A stretch of 17,719 nt of DNA from Pseudomonadota bacterium (GTDB lineage Bacteria > Desulfobacterota > Desulfobulbia > Desulfobulbales > SURF-16): positions 1 through 17,719 of the forward strand of contig JAUVQZ010000030.1 of NCBI GenBank assembly GCA_030597865.1. Direction: 5' to 3'. The notes under the pieces were generated by a model. That model made no database searches. It was not told the origin of the DNA and was given only the letters and a program-made list of their open reading frames with translations. The first letter of the stretch is position 1. The number at the start of each line of letters is the position of its first letter. Shown here in pieces: positions 1 through 6,812 of this stretch. A program made the translations under genes and the position numbers.

Positions 1-128
1 CGACTTATGTCGAAAAGGCCGTATTGTATTAGTTACCTCTCAATCTACTCTGGCTACAGAAATTCTCCAGGGAGAGTTCAGCAGGGGTGCATCTCCTCGG
101 CGATTCCTGGCCGTGGGGATGCGCCATC

Positions 129-530
129 TCAAAATTGCATGGTGACCATGGCCTCAATGGCCAGATCCTGTCTCCAGACTGTTTCCTCCTCAGCAAGGGG
201 CATGGAAAAGGCAGCACCCACACCCAACCAATCACTGATCTGGAAACGCGCTCCCAGGGCCAGGGAAAAAAGATCGTGGTCACCCATGTTTTTTTTTGCC
301 GGGGGAGCATAGTCTCCCCCGGGGACTGTATAGCTGCTAAGCTGGGGAGTTTCAGTGGTTGAAAATGATTGCCGTTCCTGGGAGGGCGCATTTTTATAGA
401 GGGAAATGTGGGGAGAAATTCTGTTGAACAGGGCAGAATCACCGGCCATGACTATCTGGCTGGTTAAGCAGATGGTAGCGATAATACCCAAGCAGTAAAG
501 GCATCTATCCCTAGCTGATGAAGCCGTCAT
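129..530 (-). CDS. Small secreted protein with outer-membrane beta-barrel-like C-terminus
   Basis: I do not recognise a named family. The reading frame is open further upstream, but the ATG at 530 is preceded by a strong Shine-Dalgarno run (AAGGGGGG) 6 nt away, which gives 133 residues. Residues about 8-29 form a hydrophobic signal peptide ending in VMAG. After a polar, Ser/Thr/Pro-rich middle, residues 87-112 and 121-133 alternate hydrophobic and polar residues like amphipathic beta strands, and the protein ends in Phe (MQF). A terminal Phe is the usual outer-membrane barrel (BAM) recognition signature. At 133 aa it is too short for a full barrel of the common type, so it may be a truncated barrel or a small outer-membrane protein that oligomerises. 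It lies 146 bp downstream of the mscS-like gene on the same strand; co-transcription is possible but not shown. Confidence 0.6.
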   Translation of the reverse strand: MTASSARDRCLYCLGIIATICLTSQIVMAGDSALFNRISPHISLYKNAPSQERQSFSTTETPQLSSYTVPGGDYAPPAKKNMGDHDLFSLALGARFQISDWLGVGAAFSMPLAEEETVWRQDLAIEAMVTMQF

Positions 531-536
531 GGTTAA

Positions 537-544
537 CCCCCCTT
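537..544 (-). promoter_or_regulatory. Ribosome binding site deciding the start at 530
   Basis: On the minus strand AAGGGGGG lies 6 nt before the ATG at 530. The in-frame upstream ATG at 653 has no comparable site and would put about 41 non-signal residues before the signal peptide, so the shorter start is preferred. Confidence 0.6.
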
Positions 545-676
545 GGCACATTTCTTTGAGGTGGATACATCCCTTACGTACAGGTATTGTGCGCCAAAAC
601 AGGGGAGCAGACAAGCTTATTTTGTTGGATGTTGAGACAAAAACGGCCAACAATTTGAGATTACAATAAAAAAAAA

Positions 677-1720
677 TTACTTTTCAAGATGGACGTCCAG
701 CTGGGGAAAGGGGATTTGAATTCCCTCTTCGTTAAACTTTTTGTGAATCTCTTTTAAGAAGAGGTGGGTTTGGACACCGCGATCCCGAGGGTCTTTGACC
801 CAAACAAGCAGTTCAAAATTTACCGAGGAGTCTGCCAGGGTACGGACTCGAACCCTGGGAAAGGGCTGGGGAACAATTTTGTCATTATTGGCGGCAATAT
901 CGAGCAGCAGGCCTTCGACAAGGTCAAGGTCGGTGCCATAGGCGACACCAACGGGGATCTTGATCCGGTATTGAGGGTAGGGGGCGCTCTCATTGATGAT
1001 CTTTGAGGTGGCCATGATCGAGTTGGGGATGTTCACCAGGACATCATCCCTGGTGATGATCCTGGTGGACCTGATGCCAATCTCAACCACCTCACCCCGT
1101 TCATTATTGTCTATAATCACATAGTCTCCAACACGGTAAACCTTGTCGAGGAAAAGACTTATGCCGCCGAAGAAGTTGGCCAGGGTGTCCTTGGCGGCAA
1201 GGGCAATGGCAATACCTGCCACACCGGCAGAGGCAAAAACCGGCGTGAGATTAATTTCCCAGATATAAAACCAGCTAGCCACTGCGGAGAAGATCAGCAT
1301 AAGAAAAAGACCCTTATGGATCAGACTCAAAAGATCAGGGCCTAATTTTTCCCTCCAGGAAGTAAGGGTGGTGGCGAGAAAATTGATAATTTTTATAATG
1401 GCCGCCAGCCAGGCCAGAATGATAAAACTATTGCCAATTTTGACAATTGCGGCGGTGAAGCCAGGATTGATATTGGCAATCGTGAAAATATGCATGATGC
1501 CGATCAGTATAACCGTCTGGTATACAGGCCTGTGCAGGACATCAATAATCTGGTCGTCAAGGGTGGTTTTGGTGTGGGCACAGAGCCTTCTGATGATCCT
1601 GTTAACCACAAGCTCTATTAATATTGTGGCAAGGATATAGAGGGCAACAGCCACCAGCACCTGGGCCCAGACATGTTCCCTGACCAGGAAAAAATAATTA
1701 AAGATGTTACTTGCGTTCAT
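677..1720 (-). CDS. MscS-family mechanosensitive ion channel
   Basis: Small-conductance mechanosensitive channel, which opens under membrane tension to release solutes during hypo-osmotic shock. The 347-residue protein has hydrophobic segments at about 18-38, 66-82, 95-118 and 135-155. The pore-lining helix at about 160-190 carries the Ala/Gly pattern GVAGIAIALAAKDTLANFFG typical of MscS TM3. It is followed by the beta domain (KVYRVGDYV near 193-201 and the IPNS motif near 231-234) and an alpha/beta C-terminal domain ending in PFPQLDVHLEK, as is usual in the family. The four or so membrane segments before the domain make it slightly larger than E. coli MscS (286 aa). Start ATG at 1720 has only a weak purine-rich site upstream. 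It is divergent from the FliF-tail-like gene, with 130 bp between them. Confidence 0.93.
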   Translation of the reverse strand: MNASNIFNYFFLVREHVWAQVLVAVALYILATILIELVVNRIIRRLCAHTKTTLDDQIIDVLHRPVYQTVILIGIMHIFTIANINPGFTAAIVKIGNSFIILAWLAAIIKIINFLATTLTSWREKLGPDLLSLIHKGLFLMLIFSAVASWFYIWEINLTPVFASAGVAGIAIALAAKDTLANFFGGISLFLDKVYRVGDYVIIDNNERGEVVEIGIRSTRIITRDDVLVNIPNSIMATSKIINESAPYPQYRIKIPVGVAYGTDLDLVEGLLLDIAANNDKIVPQPFPRVRVRTLADSSVNFELLVWVKDPRDRGVQTHLFLKEIHKKFNEEGIQIPFPQLDVHLEK

Positions 1721-1850
1721 GATTTTCTACTCGTAGTTTGTTATCAGTAGGGTGGATCTTTCATTCTCTGCCACCCACATCCTGGCTGCCAACTTTTAAT
1801 ATTACCTAAAATCTGTAAAGATTTCTCTGCTAACAAAAAAGTGACGATTT

Positions 1851-2201
1851 ATGTCTGGAAATATAACCAACCAAATAATCCCCCTGATTGAATGGCTAGC
1901 CGCTCCCCTCATGTACGGCCTCTTGCTGTTTCTCTTTTTCTTTCTCTTTGTCCGACCCTTTTTTGCCTTCATCTTTGATCCGGATCGTCTTGCCGTGAAA
2001 AAGATCGTTGATGAGAAGAGGATGAGGGCTGATGCGGGAATTGAGCTTAATGAGATTCTCGATTTTGAGGATCTCACCATTGATCCTGCTGAGGATATCC
2101 CCGACTTCATGACCGATGATAAAAAAATAGCCAAACTCGCCTCGTCAGATCCTGACAAGGGCGGTAATCTTGTCAAGCAATGGTTACATTCTGATAAATA
2201 G
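1851..2201 (+). CDS. Small membrane protein resembling the C-terminal tail of flagellar FliF
   Basis: A 116-residue protein with one strong membrane helix (about 15-42) and a charged cytoplasmic tail. Two regions recall the C-terminal part of the MS-ring protein FliF: the helix exit LFVRPFF (residues 32-38), like the VVRPLL exit of FliF TM2, and the last 20 or so residues, KIAKLASSDPDKGGNLVKQW then LHSDK. The latter matches the FliG-binding tail pattern of FliF (an ...NDP..V...IRQW... ending). The linker is acidic (residues 65-90), as in FliF. None of the FliF periplasmic ring-building domains are present, and no flagellar genes are visible nearby. Function is unknown. It may dock a FliG-like domain at the membrane; MgtE, about 206 bp downstream on the same strand, has such a domain. 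Start ATG 1851 lacks a clear Shine-Dalgarno sequence. The similarity is judged by eye from memory of the family. Confidence 0.7.
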   Translation: MSGNITNQIIPLIEWLAAPLMYGLLLFLFFFLFVRPFFAFIFDPDRLAVKKIVDEKRMRADAGIELNEILDFEDLTIDPAEDIPDFMTDDKKIAKLASSDPDKGGNLVKQWLHSDK

Positions 2202-2307
2202 ATAGCTTTCCAGCAAGGCTCTTCGGTGAGCAATTTCTCAAAAAGATGGCTATTTCATTGACTTAACAGGATGTTTGTCGCTATATTGCTAAGTTTCTCA
2301 TATCTCC

Positions 2308-2384
2308 AGGGCCCTGTCGGACTTAGGGAGTTGAGGAGTCTGCGCTCACCTGCAGCAGATTTTGTCTACGTCCGACAGGGCCCT
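2308..2384. repeat. 15-bp perfect inverted repeat with nested hairpin upstream of mgtE
   Basis: AGGGCCCTGTCGGAC (2308-2322) and its exact reverse complement GTCCGACAGGGCCCT (2370-2384) flank a 47-nt interior. That interior holds a second, 7-bp hairpin (AGTCTGC 2337-2343 with GCAGATT 2355-2361, one G-T wobble). CTTAGGG (2322-2328) could pair instead with CCCTAAG (2381-2387), so two mutually exclusive folds are possible. A run of six T (2395-2400) lies about 10 nt beyond the stem, close to the mgtE start. It could be a REP/MITE-type element, a terminator for the upstream gene or an attenuator of mgtE; the sequence does not decide between them. Confidence 0.75.
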
Positions 2385-2407
2385 AAGAATTACCTTTTTT
2401 GGCAGTG

Positions 2408-3793
2408 ATGAACAGTATAAAGAAAACAGAAATGATCGGCAACGAGGGAATGGTTCTTCTTGATACCATCCGGCGCCTTAATAGGCGCAATGCCAAGGAT
2501 CGCCTTCTGAAAATTATCGAAAAAACCCATCCTGCTGATATTGCATGGGTTTTTCGGCACCTCACCCCCCATGAAAGAAGACACGTCTTCAGCGTCATTG
2601 CCCAAACTGCCCAGGTTGGTGAGATCATAAGTGAGCTTGACCGCACCATTATGCTGGAGCTTGTCGTTGACCTTACCCCCCTTTATTTGGCCGGGGTGGT
2701 CGAGGGCATGTCCCCTGATGACGCTGCCGACTTCCTTGAATACCTTCCTGATGATTTTGCCAGCCAAATCCGTAAACTCATGGGCCGGGAAGATCGGGAA
2801 GAGGTTGAAGGGCTGCTGCAGTATGGTCCTGAAACTGCTGGTGGCCGCATGTCACCGGATTTCCTCGTCCTTGACGACGAGCTCAGTGTGGATGAGGCCA
2901 TCAAGTGGGTACAGGAAAATAGTGAGGAGCTGGAGATGGCCTTCTATCTCTACATTACCCATGGTGATGATGGTCAGCTTGCCGGGGTTCTGTCGCTACG
3001 GGAGCTTCTTACCCATAAGCCTTACCGTCAGCTCAAGAATATCATGAACACCAATGTGATCGCCGTTTCAACAGAAACGGATCAGGAAGAGGCCGCCCAC
3101 ATTGTGTCCCAGTATAATATCCTGGCCATACCTGTTGTTGATTCAGCCTATAAGCTCGTTGGTATCATTACGGTTGACGACATCATTGATGTTATTCGGG
3201 AGGAGGTTACCGAGGATTTTCTGCAATTGGCAGGTGCTGGTAAGGACCGTGAAATTCTCCTGAAATCCACCCTGGATAATGCCGTTACCAGGGCGCCATG
3301 GCTCTTTGCCAGCTGGGTTGGCGGTGTCATGGCTGTACTTATCATTAATATCTTTGAAAATGAGCTGCAGCAGGTCCTCGCCCTGGCCGGATTCATTCCA
3401 ATTGTCATGGGCATGGGTGGTAATATCGGCACCCAATCAAGTACCATTGTCGTCCGTGGAATGGCCACGGGACGCATTAACCTCAATGAACTTTCCAAGG
3501 TTGTTTTCAAGGAGATGCGGGTGGGCCTCCTATTGGGAACCCTCTATGGCGTTCTGCTCGGTGGGGTGGCTTTTTTTGGCTTTGCTGATAGTGGCAAGCT
3601 CGGTCTTGTGGTTGGCCTCTCTGTTCTTTTTGCCATGACCCTGGCTGCTACAGTGGGCACCTTTGTTCCCCTGGTTCTAAAGCGTCTTGATATTGATGCA
3701 GCAGTGGCCACCGGCCCGTTCGTGACCACGGCTATTGATATCATTGGCGTTTCAGCCTATTTCCTCATTGCCAAATTTTTCTTGAACCTTTAG
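2408..3793 (+). CDS. mgtE: Magnesium channel/transporter MgtE
   Basis: Mg2+-gated Mg2+ channel of the inner membrane. The 461-residue protein has the full family layout: an N-terminal superhelical MgtE_N domain (about 17-137, FliG-like in fold), a pair of CBS domains (about 150-265, with VSTETDQEEAA and AIPVVD...LVGIITVDD), a connecting helix (about 265-290), and a five-helix membrane domain (about 296-461). Pore signatures are visible: MGMGGNIGTQSST (near 334-346) and TGPFVTTAIDIIG near the end, whose Asp (about 444) corresponds to the selectivity-filter Asp of characterised MgtE. The start is uncertain: ATG 2408 is used, but TTG 2399, GTG 2405, ATG 2432 and ATG 2450 are in frame and none has a well-placed Shine-Dalgarno sequence. 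A large hairpin sits directly upstream. I see no M-box riboswitch consensus in the leader. Confidence 0.95.
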   Translation: MNSIKKTEMIGNEGMVLLDTIRRLNRRNAKDRLLKIIEKTHPADIAWVFRHLTPHERRHVFSVIAQTAQVGEIISELDRTIMLELVVDLTPLYLAGVVEGMSPDDAADFLEYLPDDFASQIRKLMGREDREEVEGLLQYGPETAGGRMSPDFLVLDDELSVDEAIKWVQENSEELEMAFYLYITHGDDGQLAGVLSLRELLTHKPYRQLKNIMNTNVIAVSTETDQEEAAHIVSQYNILAIPVVDSAYKLVGIITVDDIIDVIREEVTEDFLQLAGAGKDREILLKSTLDNAVTRAPWLFASWVGGVMAVLIINIFENELQQVLALAGFIPIVMGMGGNIGTQSSTIVVRGMATGRINLNELSKVVFKEMRVGLLLGTLYGVLLGGVAFFGFADSGKLGLVVGLSVLFAMTLAATVGTFVPLVLKRLDIDAAVATGPFVTTAIDIIGVSAYFLIAKFFLNL

Positions 3794-4026
3794 GGGGCAG
3801 TTGAAAAACGTAGCGAACCATGTAAGCTGTAAGGTGCCATGGGCTAAATGGCCTTGAAAGTCTCGCAAGGGTATCTGAGATTCTGAGCACCCTTAACTGA
3901 AACTATTTTTCCTCGCCCCCCCTGTGTGGAGAAGTCGGCGTAGAGTTTTCCATCCTGCTGGTGGTTTGATTTCCTGGCAGGAAGGCCTCTGCCCCCCCAG
4001 ATATTTGTCAACGGGTACAACATAAT

Positions 4027-5136
4027 ATGTCTTTACGCTCCACCCCTTCATTTAAGCACCTCTTGTGGCTTATGGTTGTGCTGGCAGTGGCCTGGGTTTT
4101 CCTTGAAAAACCTTTTCGGCTGCCCGTTAACGACAATGCCATGCCCCGGGCTGTTACCGCCCGCGGCGATCTTGCCGGGGTGGAGATCAATGCCATAGAG
4201 CTTTTTCAGGCAACGTCACCCTCGGTGGTCTATATCACCTCCATTGAGTTGCGACGTAACTTCTTCACCCTCAACATCTATGAGATCCCCAAGGGTACAG
4301 GTTCTGGTTTTATCTGGGACAAGGAAGGCAGGATTGTTACGAACTTCCATGTTATTGAAGATGCCTCACGGGTCCATGTCACCCTGGCCGATAACACGAC
4401 CTGGAAGGCCGTTCTGGTGGGAGCATCCCCGGACAAGGACCTGGCAGTACTGCAGATTTCTGCCCCGGCGCCCAAGCTCAGACCAATTCCCCTTGGTGAA
4501 TCGGGTAATCTTCTGGTGGGCCAGAAGGTCTTTGCCATTGGCAACCCCTTTGGCCTCGATCACACCCTGACCTCCGGCATCGTCAGCGCCCTGGGTCGGG
4601 AAATCACCGCAGTTGACGGTAATGCCATCACTGACATGATTCAAACAGATGCGGCAATTAATCCGGGCAATTCAGGGGGGCCCCTCCTTGACAGTGCCGG
4701 TCGTCTCATTGGCGTTAACACGGCAATTTATAGTCCGGTTGGGGTGAGCGCCGGTATTGGTTTCGCTGTACCTGTTGACATGGTCAACATGGTTGTTCCT
4801 GATCTGATTAAATATGGCAAGCTCCTTAAACCAGGCCTTGGTGTCACCATTGCCAATGACCAGTTGGCCCAGCGCCTGGGTATTGAAGGGGTCTTGCTCA
4901 TTAAAATTCAGCCAGGCTCGGCAGCAGAAAATGCCGGGCTGCTGGGCACCAAACAGCTAGGCGGCCAGCTTATCCTGGGGGATATCATCATCGGCATCAA
5001 CGGCGCCAAGATTCAGTCATCGCTGGACCTGGCAAGGGTCATGCAGAAGCACCATATCGGAGATCAGGTCACCCTGAAGATCATCAGAAACAATGAAAAG
5101 TTTCAGGTGGATCTCATTCTGGAGCCCCTGGGTTAG
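4027..5136 (+). CDS. HtrA/DegS-type serine protease with PDZ domain (S1C)
   Basis: Envelope quality-control serine endoprotease. The 369-residue protein has an N-terminal membrane anchor or uncleaved signal (about 10-27), a trypsin-like domain (about 55-260) and one C-terminal PDZ domain (about 265-366). The catalytic triad is visible: His108 in TNFHVI, Asp138 in SPDKDLAVL and Ser216 in GNSGGPL, with the family sequence DAAINPGNSGGPL intact. One membrane anchor plus a single PDZ resembles E. coli DegS (about 355 aa) more than DegP or DegQ, which have two PDZ domains. I see no RseA-like substrate gene nearby, so a sigma-E role is not implied. The ATG has only a weak ribosome site. The stop lies 2 nt before the downstream polyferredoxin gene, so the two are very likely one operon. 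Confidence 0.93.
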   Translation: MSLRSTPSFKHLLWLMVVLAVAWVFLEKPFRLPVNDNAMPRAVTARGDLAGVEINAIELFQATSPSVVYITSIELRRNFFTLNIYEIPKGTGSGFIWDKEGRIVTNFHVIEDASRVHVTLADNTTWKAVLVGASPDKDLAVLQISAPAPKLRPIPLGESGNLLVGQKVFAIGNPFGLDHTLTSGIVSALGREITAVDGNAITDMIQTDAAINPGNSGGPLLDSAGRLIGVNTAIYSPVGVSAGIGFAVPVDMVNMVVPDLIKYGKLLKPGLGVTIANDQLAQRLGIEGVLLIKIQPGSAAENAGLLGTKQLGGQLILGDIIIGINGAKIQSSLDLARVMQKHHIGDQVTLKIIRNNEKFQVDLILEPLG

Positions 5137-5138
5137 CT

Positions 5139-6497
5139 ATGAACTGGTGGAAAAAAGCCATAAAGAGCTTAATGGCCTATGACGACAAGGGAGGGTTCGA
5201 TCTTTTCCGGGCCTTTCCCGGGATTCGCAGGTTTCTCGCCGTTCGCCATCATTACGCCCAGCTCCGTACCCTGGGCGATGTTCTTTTCGTGCTGGTGGTT
5301 ATTTCCGGTTTCTGGGGCCCCCAGGAGGCAAACCGTAACTTTGCCGTCTTTCTGACCTGGGGCCTGCTCTGGCCATCCATTGTCCTTTCATGGTTCTTTG
5401 TGGGCAGGATGTGGTGTGGCATCTGCCCCTTCCCGGGCCTGGGCGTTTTTCTCCAGAAAAAAGGGCTGAGTTTTAATCTGCCCGTGCCCAAATTTCTGCA
5501 AAAATATGGCGTCTATATCTCTGTCTTTCTTCTGGCCCTTATTATCTGGGTGGAGATTGTCGCTGGATTGGATAAGTGGCCGGCTGGCACATCCTATCTG
5601 ATCCTGGCAATCGTTGTTGGCTCCGCACTTCTGGCCATTCTTTTCCCTGGCCAGGCATGGTGTCGGCACCTCTGTCCCCTGGGGCGGATTTCCGGTGCTG
5701 CCGCCACCCTGTCCATTACCGAGTTCAGGGCAGATCATAAAAAATGTAAAGGGTGTAAGACCTTTGCCTGTAAGAGGGGAACTGATGATAAAACCGGTTG
5801 CCCTGTCTACCTGGGGGCGGTTTCCGTCAATCATAACCTGCACTGCCTGGTTTGCGGCCATTGCCTGCCCCTCTGCGACCGCGATTCTCCCCAGCTCTTG
5901 CTGAGAAATCCCTATATTGAGCTCATTAAAAACCAGGGCAGGTATATTACCTGTACCTATATTGTCCCTTTTCTCATGGGGTCGCAACTTGCCCGTTTCC
6001 TGCGGGAAAAGCCTTCCTATCATCACTGGCAGGAGATGTCTAATCTGCCAGATTCCCTGATCTTCAGCCTGCTGCTGGTTGTCTGTTCCTTGGGGGTTCT
6101 CTGGGTGATCAAGATGGGGGCAAGCCTTTTCGGGGTGGCCAAGGATCCCATCTGTGGCCATCTGTCGCCCATGGTGCCTATTTTGATACCCATGGCCTTT
6201 ACCGGGGAGCTCGTCTATCGAATGAGCTTTTTCGCCAATGGCATTGGTGATTTTATGCCCACCATAGGTAGACAGTTTGGCTTGGGATTCTTGGAGAAAT
6301 GGATCTTTTCAGTGCCGGTTTTCCCGGTCCATATCCTCTCCGCCTTTTTTATGCTTAATGGCGCCATTGCCGGCGGTTATATTCTTTGGCGCTTTGCCAT
6401 TGTCGAGTTCGAGGATTACATCACCATAAAGAGCTTTATCGGGGTGAATCTGCTCATCAGCATTCTGCTTATTATCTATCTCTGGTTCATCTTCTAA
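5139..6497 (+). CDS. NapH/NosR-type membrane polyferredoxin (4Fe-4S)
   Basis: An integral inner-membrane iron-sulfur protein of the NapH/NosR-C-terminal/YccM type, which passes electrons between the quinone pool or cytoplasm and periplasmic partners. In 452 residues I count about six or seven hydrophobic segments (about 46-60, 70-90, 125-145, 150-170, 305-325, 340-360, 430-450). Two conserved loops each carry Cys-x2/3-Cys-Pro: WCGICPFPG (Cys93, Cys96) and WCRHLCPLG (Cys175, Cys179). Then comes a ferredoxin-like pair of cluster sites: Cys203, 206, 211 and 221-Pro, and Cys236, 239, 242 and 246. The N-terminal flavin domain of NosR is absent, and there are no nap, nos or reductase genes nearby, so the partner is unknown. 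The gene starts 2 nt after the HtrA-type protease stop, implying translational coupling and possibly a shared periplasmic job. Confidence 0.88.
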   Translation: MNWWKKAIKSLMAYDDKGGFDLFRAFPGIRRFLAVRHHYAQLRTLGDVLFVLVVISGFWGPQEANRNFAVFLTWGLLWPSIVLSWFFVGRMWCGICPFPGLGVFLQKKGLSFNLPVPKFLQKYGVYISVFLLALIIWVEIVAGLDKWPAGTSYLILAIVVGSALLAILFPGQAWCRHLCPLGRISGAAATLSITEFRADHKKCKGCKTFACKRGTDDKTGCPVYLGAVSVNHNLHCLVCGHCLPLCDRDSPQLLLRNPYIELIKNQGRYITCTYIVPFLMGSQLARFLREKPSYHHWQEMSNLPDSLIFSLLLVVCSLGVLWVIKMGASLFGVAKDPICGHLSPMVPILIPMAFTGELVYRMSFFANGIGDFMPTIGRQFGLGFLEKWIFSVPVFPVHILSAFFMLNGAIAGGYILWRFAIVEFEDYITIKSFIGVNLLISILLIIYLWFIF

Positions 6498-6812
6498 CAG
6501 ATAAGAAGTTGAGAAATAAGTAGTCGGACTTGAGCTTCTCGAATAACGACAAGGGTAATCCGTCCATAATTAATGGACGTTAAAAGTAGAAAGCTATGCT
6601 GCTAAGTCCATCTTTAGTCAGGGGGTTATTCCTCTCAGTGACATATTGGATCGCCCGTTGTTGGAAGTCCACCGCTAACAAGTAGCATAACCAACACCTC
6701 TTCAAGCAAATCAAACAGGTACTACGCGAGCTAGCCATAACAAACTGTCCAACTATATCACTCGACATAGCATATCTCTTGCAGGGCGCCCTCTTCTCAA
6801 ATTCTCAAATTC
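6498..6812. other. 315-bp intergenic region between convergent genes
   Basis: No intact gene is visible. It contains a 7-bp stem hairpin (6561-6567 with 6573-6579, loop of five) about 60 bp past the polyferredoxin stop, which could be a weak terminator, although it is not followed by a T run. It also holds a possible transposase relic on the minus strand, listed separately. Base composition is more AT-rich than the flanking genes, and the stretch near 6799 has an imperfect direct repeat of TCTCAAAT. Confidence 0.6.
6580..6690 (-). pseudogene. Possible relic of an IS630-type transposase N-terminus
   Basis: On the minus strand, 6672-6625 reads VDFQQRAIQYVTERNN, which resembles the opening of IS630-family transposases (SxDFRxRAIxYVxEGxS). 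Immediately afterwards the frame loses the expected helix-turn-helix, but in another frame KMDLAA, a stop, then LSTFNV recalls the following (EAAxLFxV) segment. That would imply a frameshift plus a stop. Only about 35 residues are recognisable and no terminal inverted repeats were found, so this is a weak call. Confidence 0.25.

Noticed and set aside
7..442. Overlapping open frames on both strands at the left edge
   Set aside because: They overlap the better-supported signal-peptide protein at 129-530, have odd composition and no motifs; positions 1-128 hold no gene I can support.
1750..1823. Two short hairpins in the mscS/FliF-tail divergent gap
   Set aside because: They have six-bp stems only (1750-1755 with 1771-1776; 1808-1813 with 1818-1823); not distinguishable from chance.
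2202..2398. M-box (Mg2+) riboswitch upstream of mgtE
   Set aside because: The conserved M-box core segments I know are not visible; the leader is dominated by a simple long inverted repeat instead.
3867..3894. Possible terminator after mgtE
   Set aside because: AAGGGT and ACCCTT give only a 6-bp stem with a 16-nt loop and no adjacent T run; too weak to annotate. The rest of the 233-bp gap before the HtrA-type gene shows nothing recognisable.
5388..6161. Long minus-strand open frame (257 codons) under the polyferredoxin gene
   Set aside because: It is antisense to a convincing iron-sulfur membrane protein, is rich in Gln, Gly and Pro with no recognisable domain, and has no independent ribosome site.
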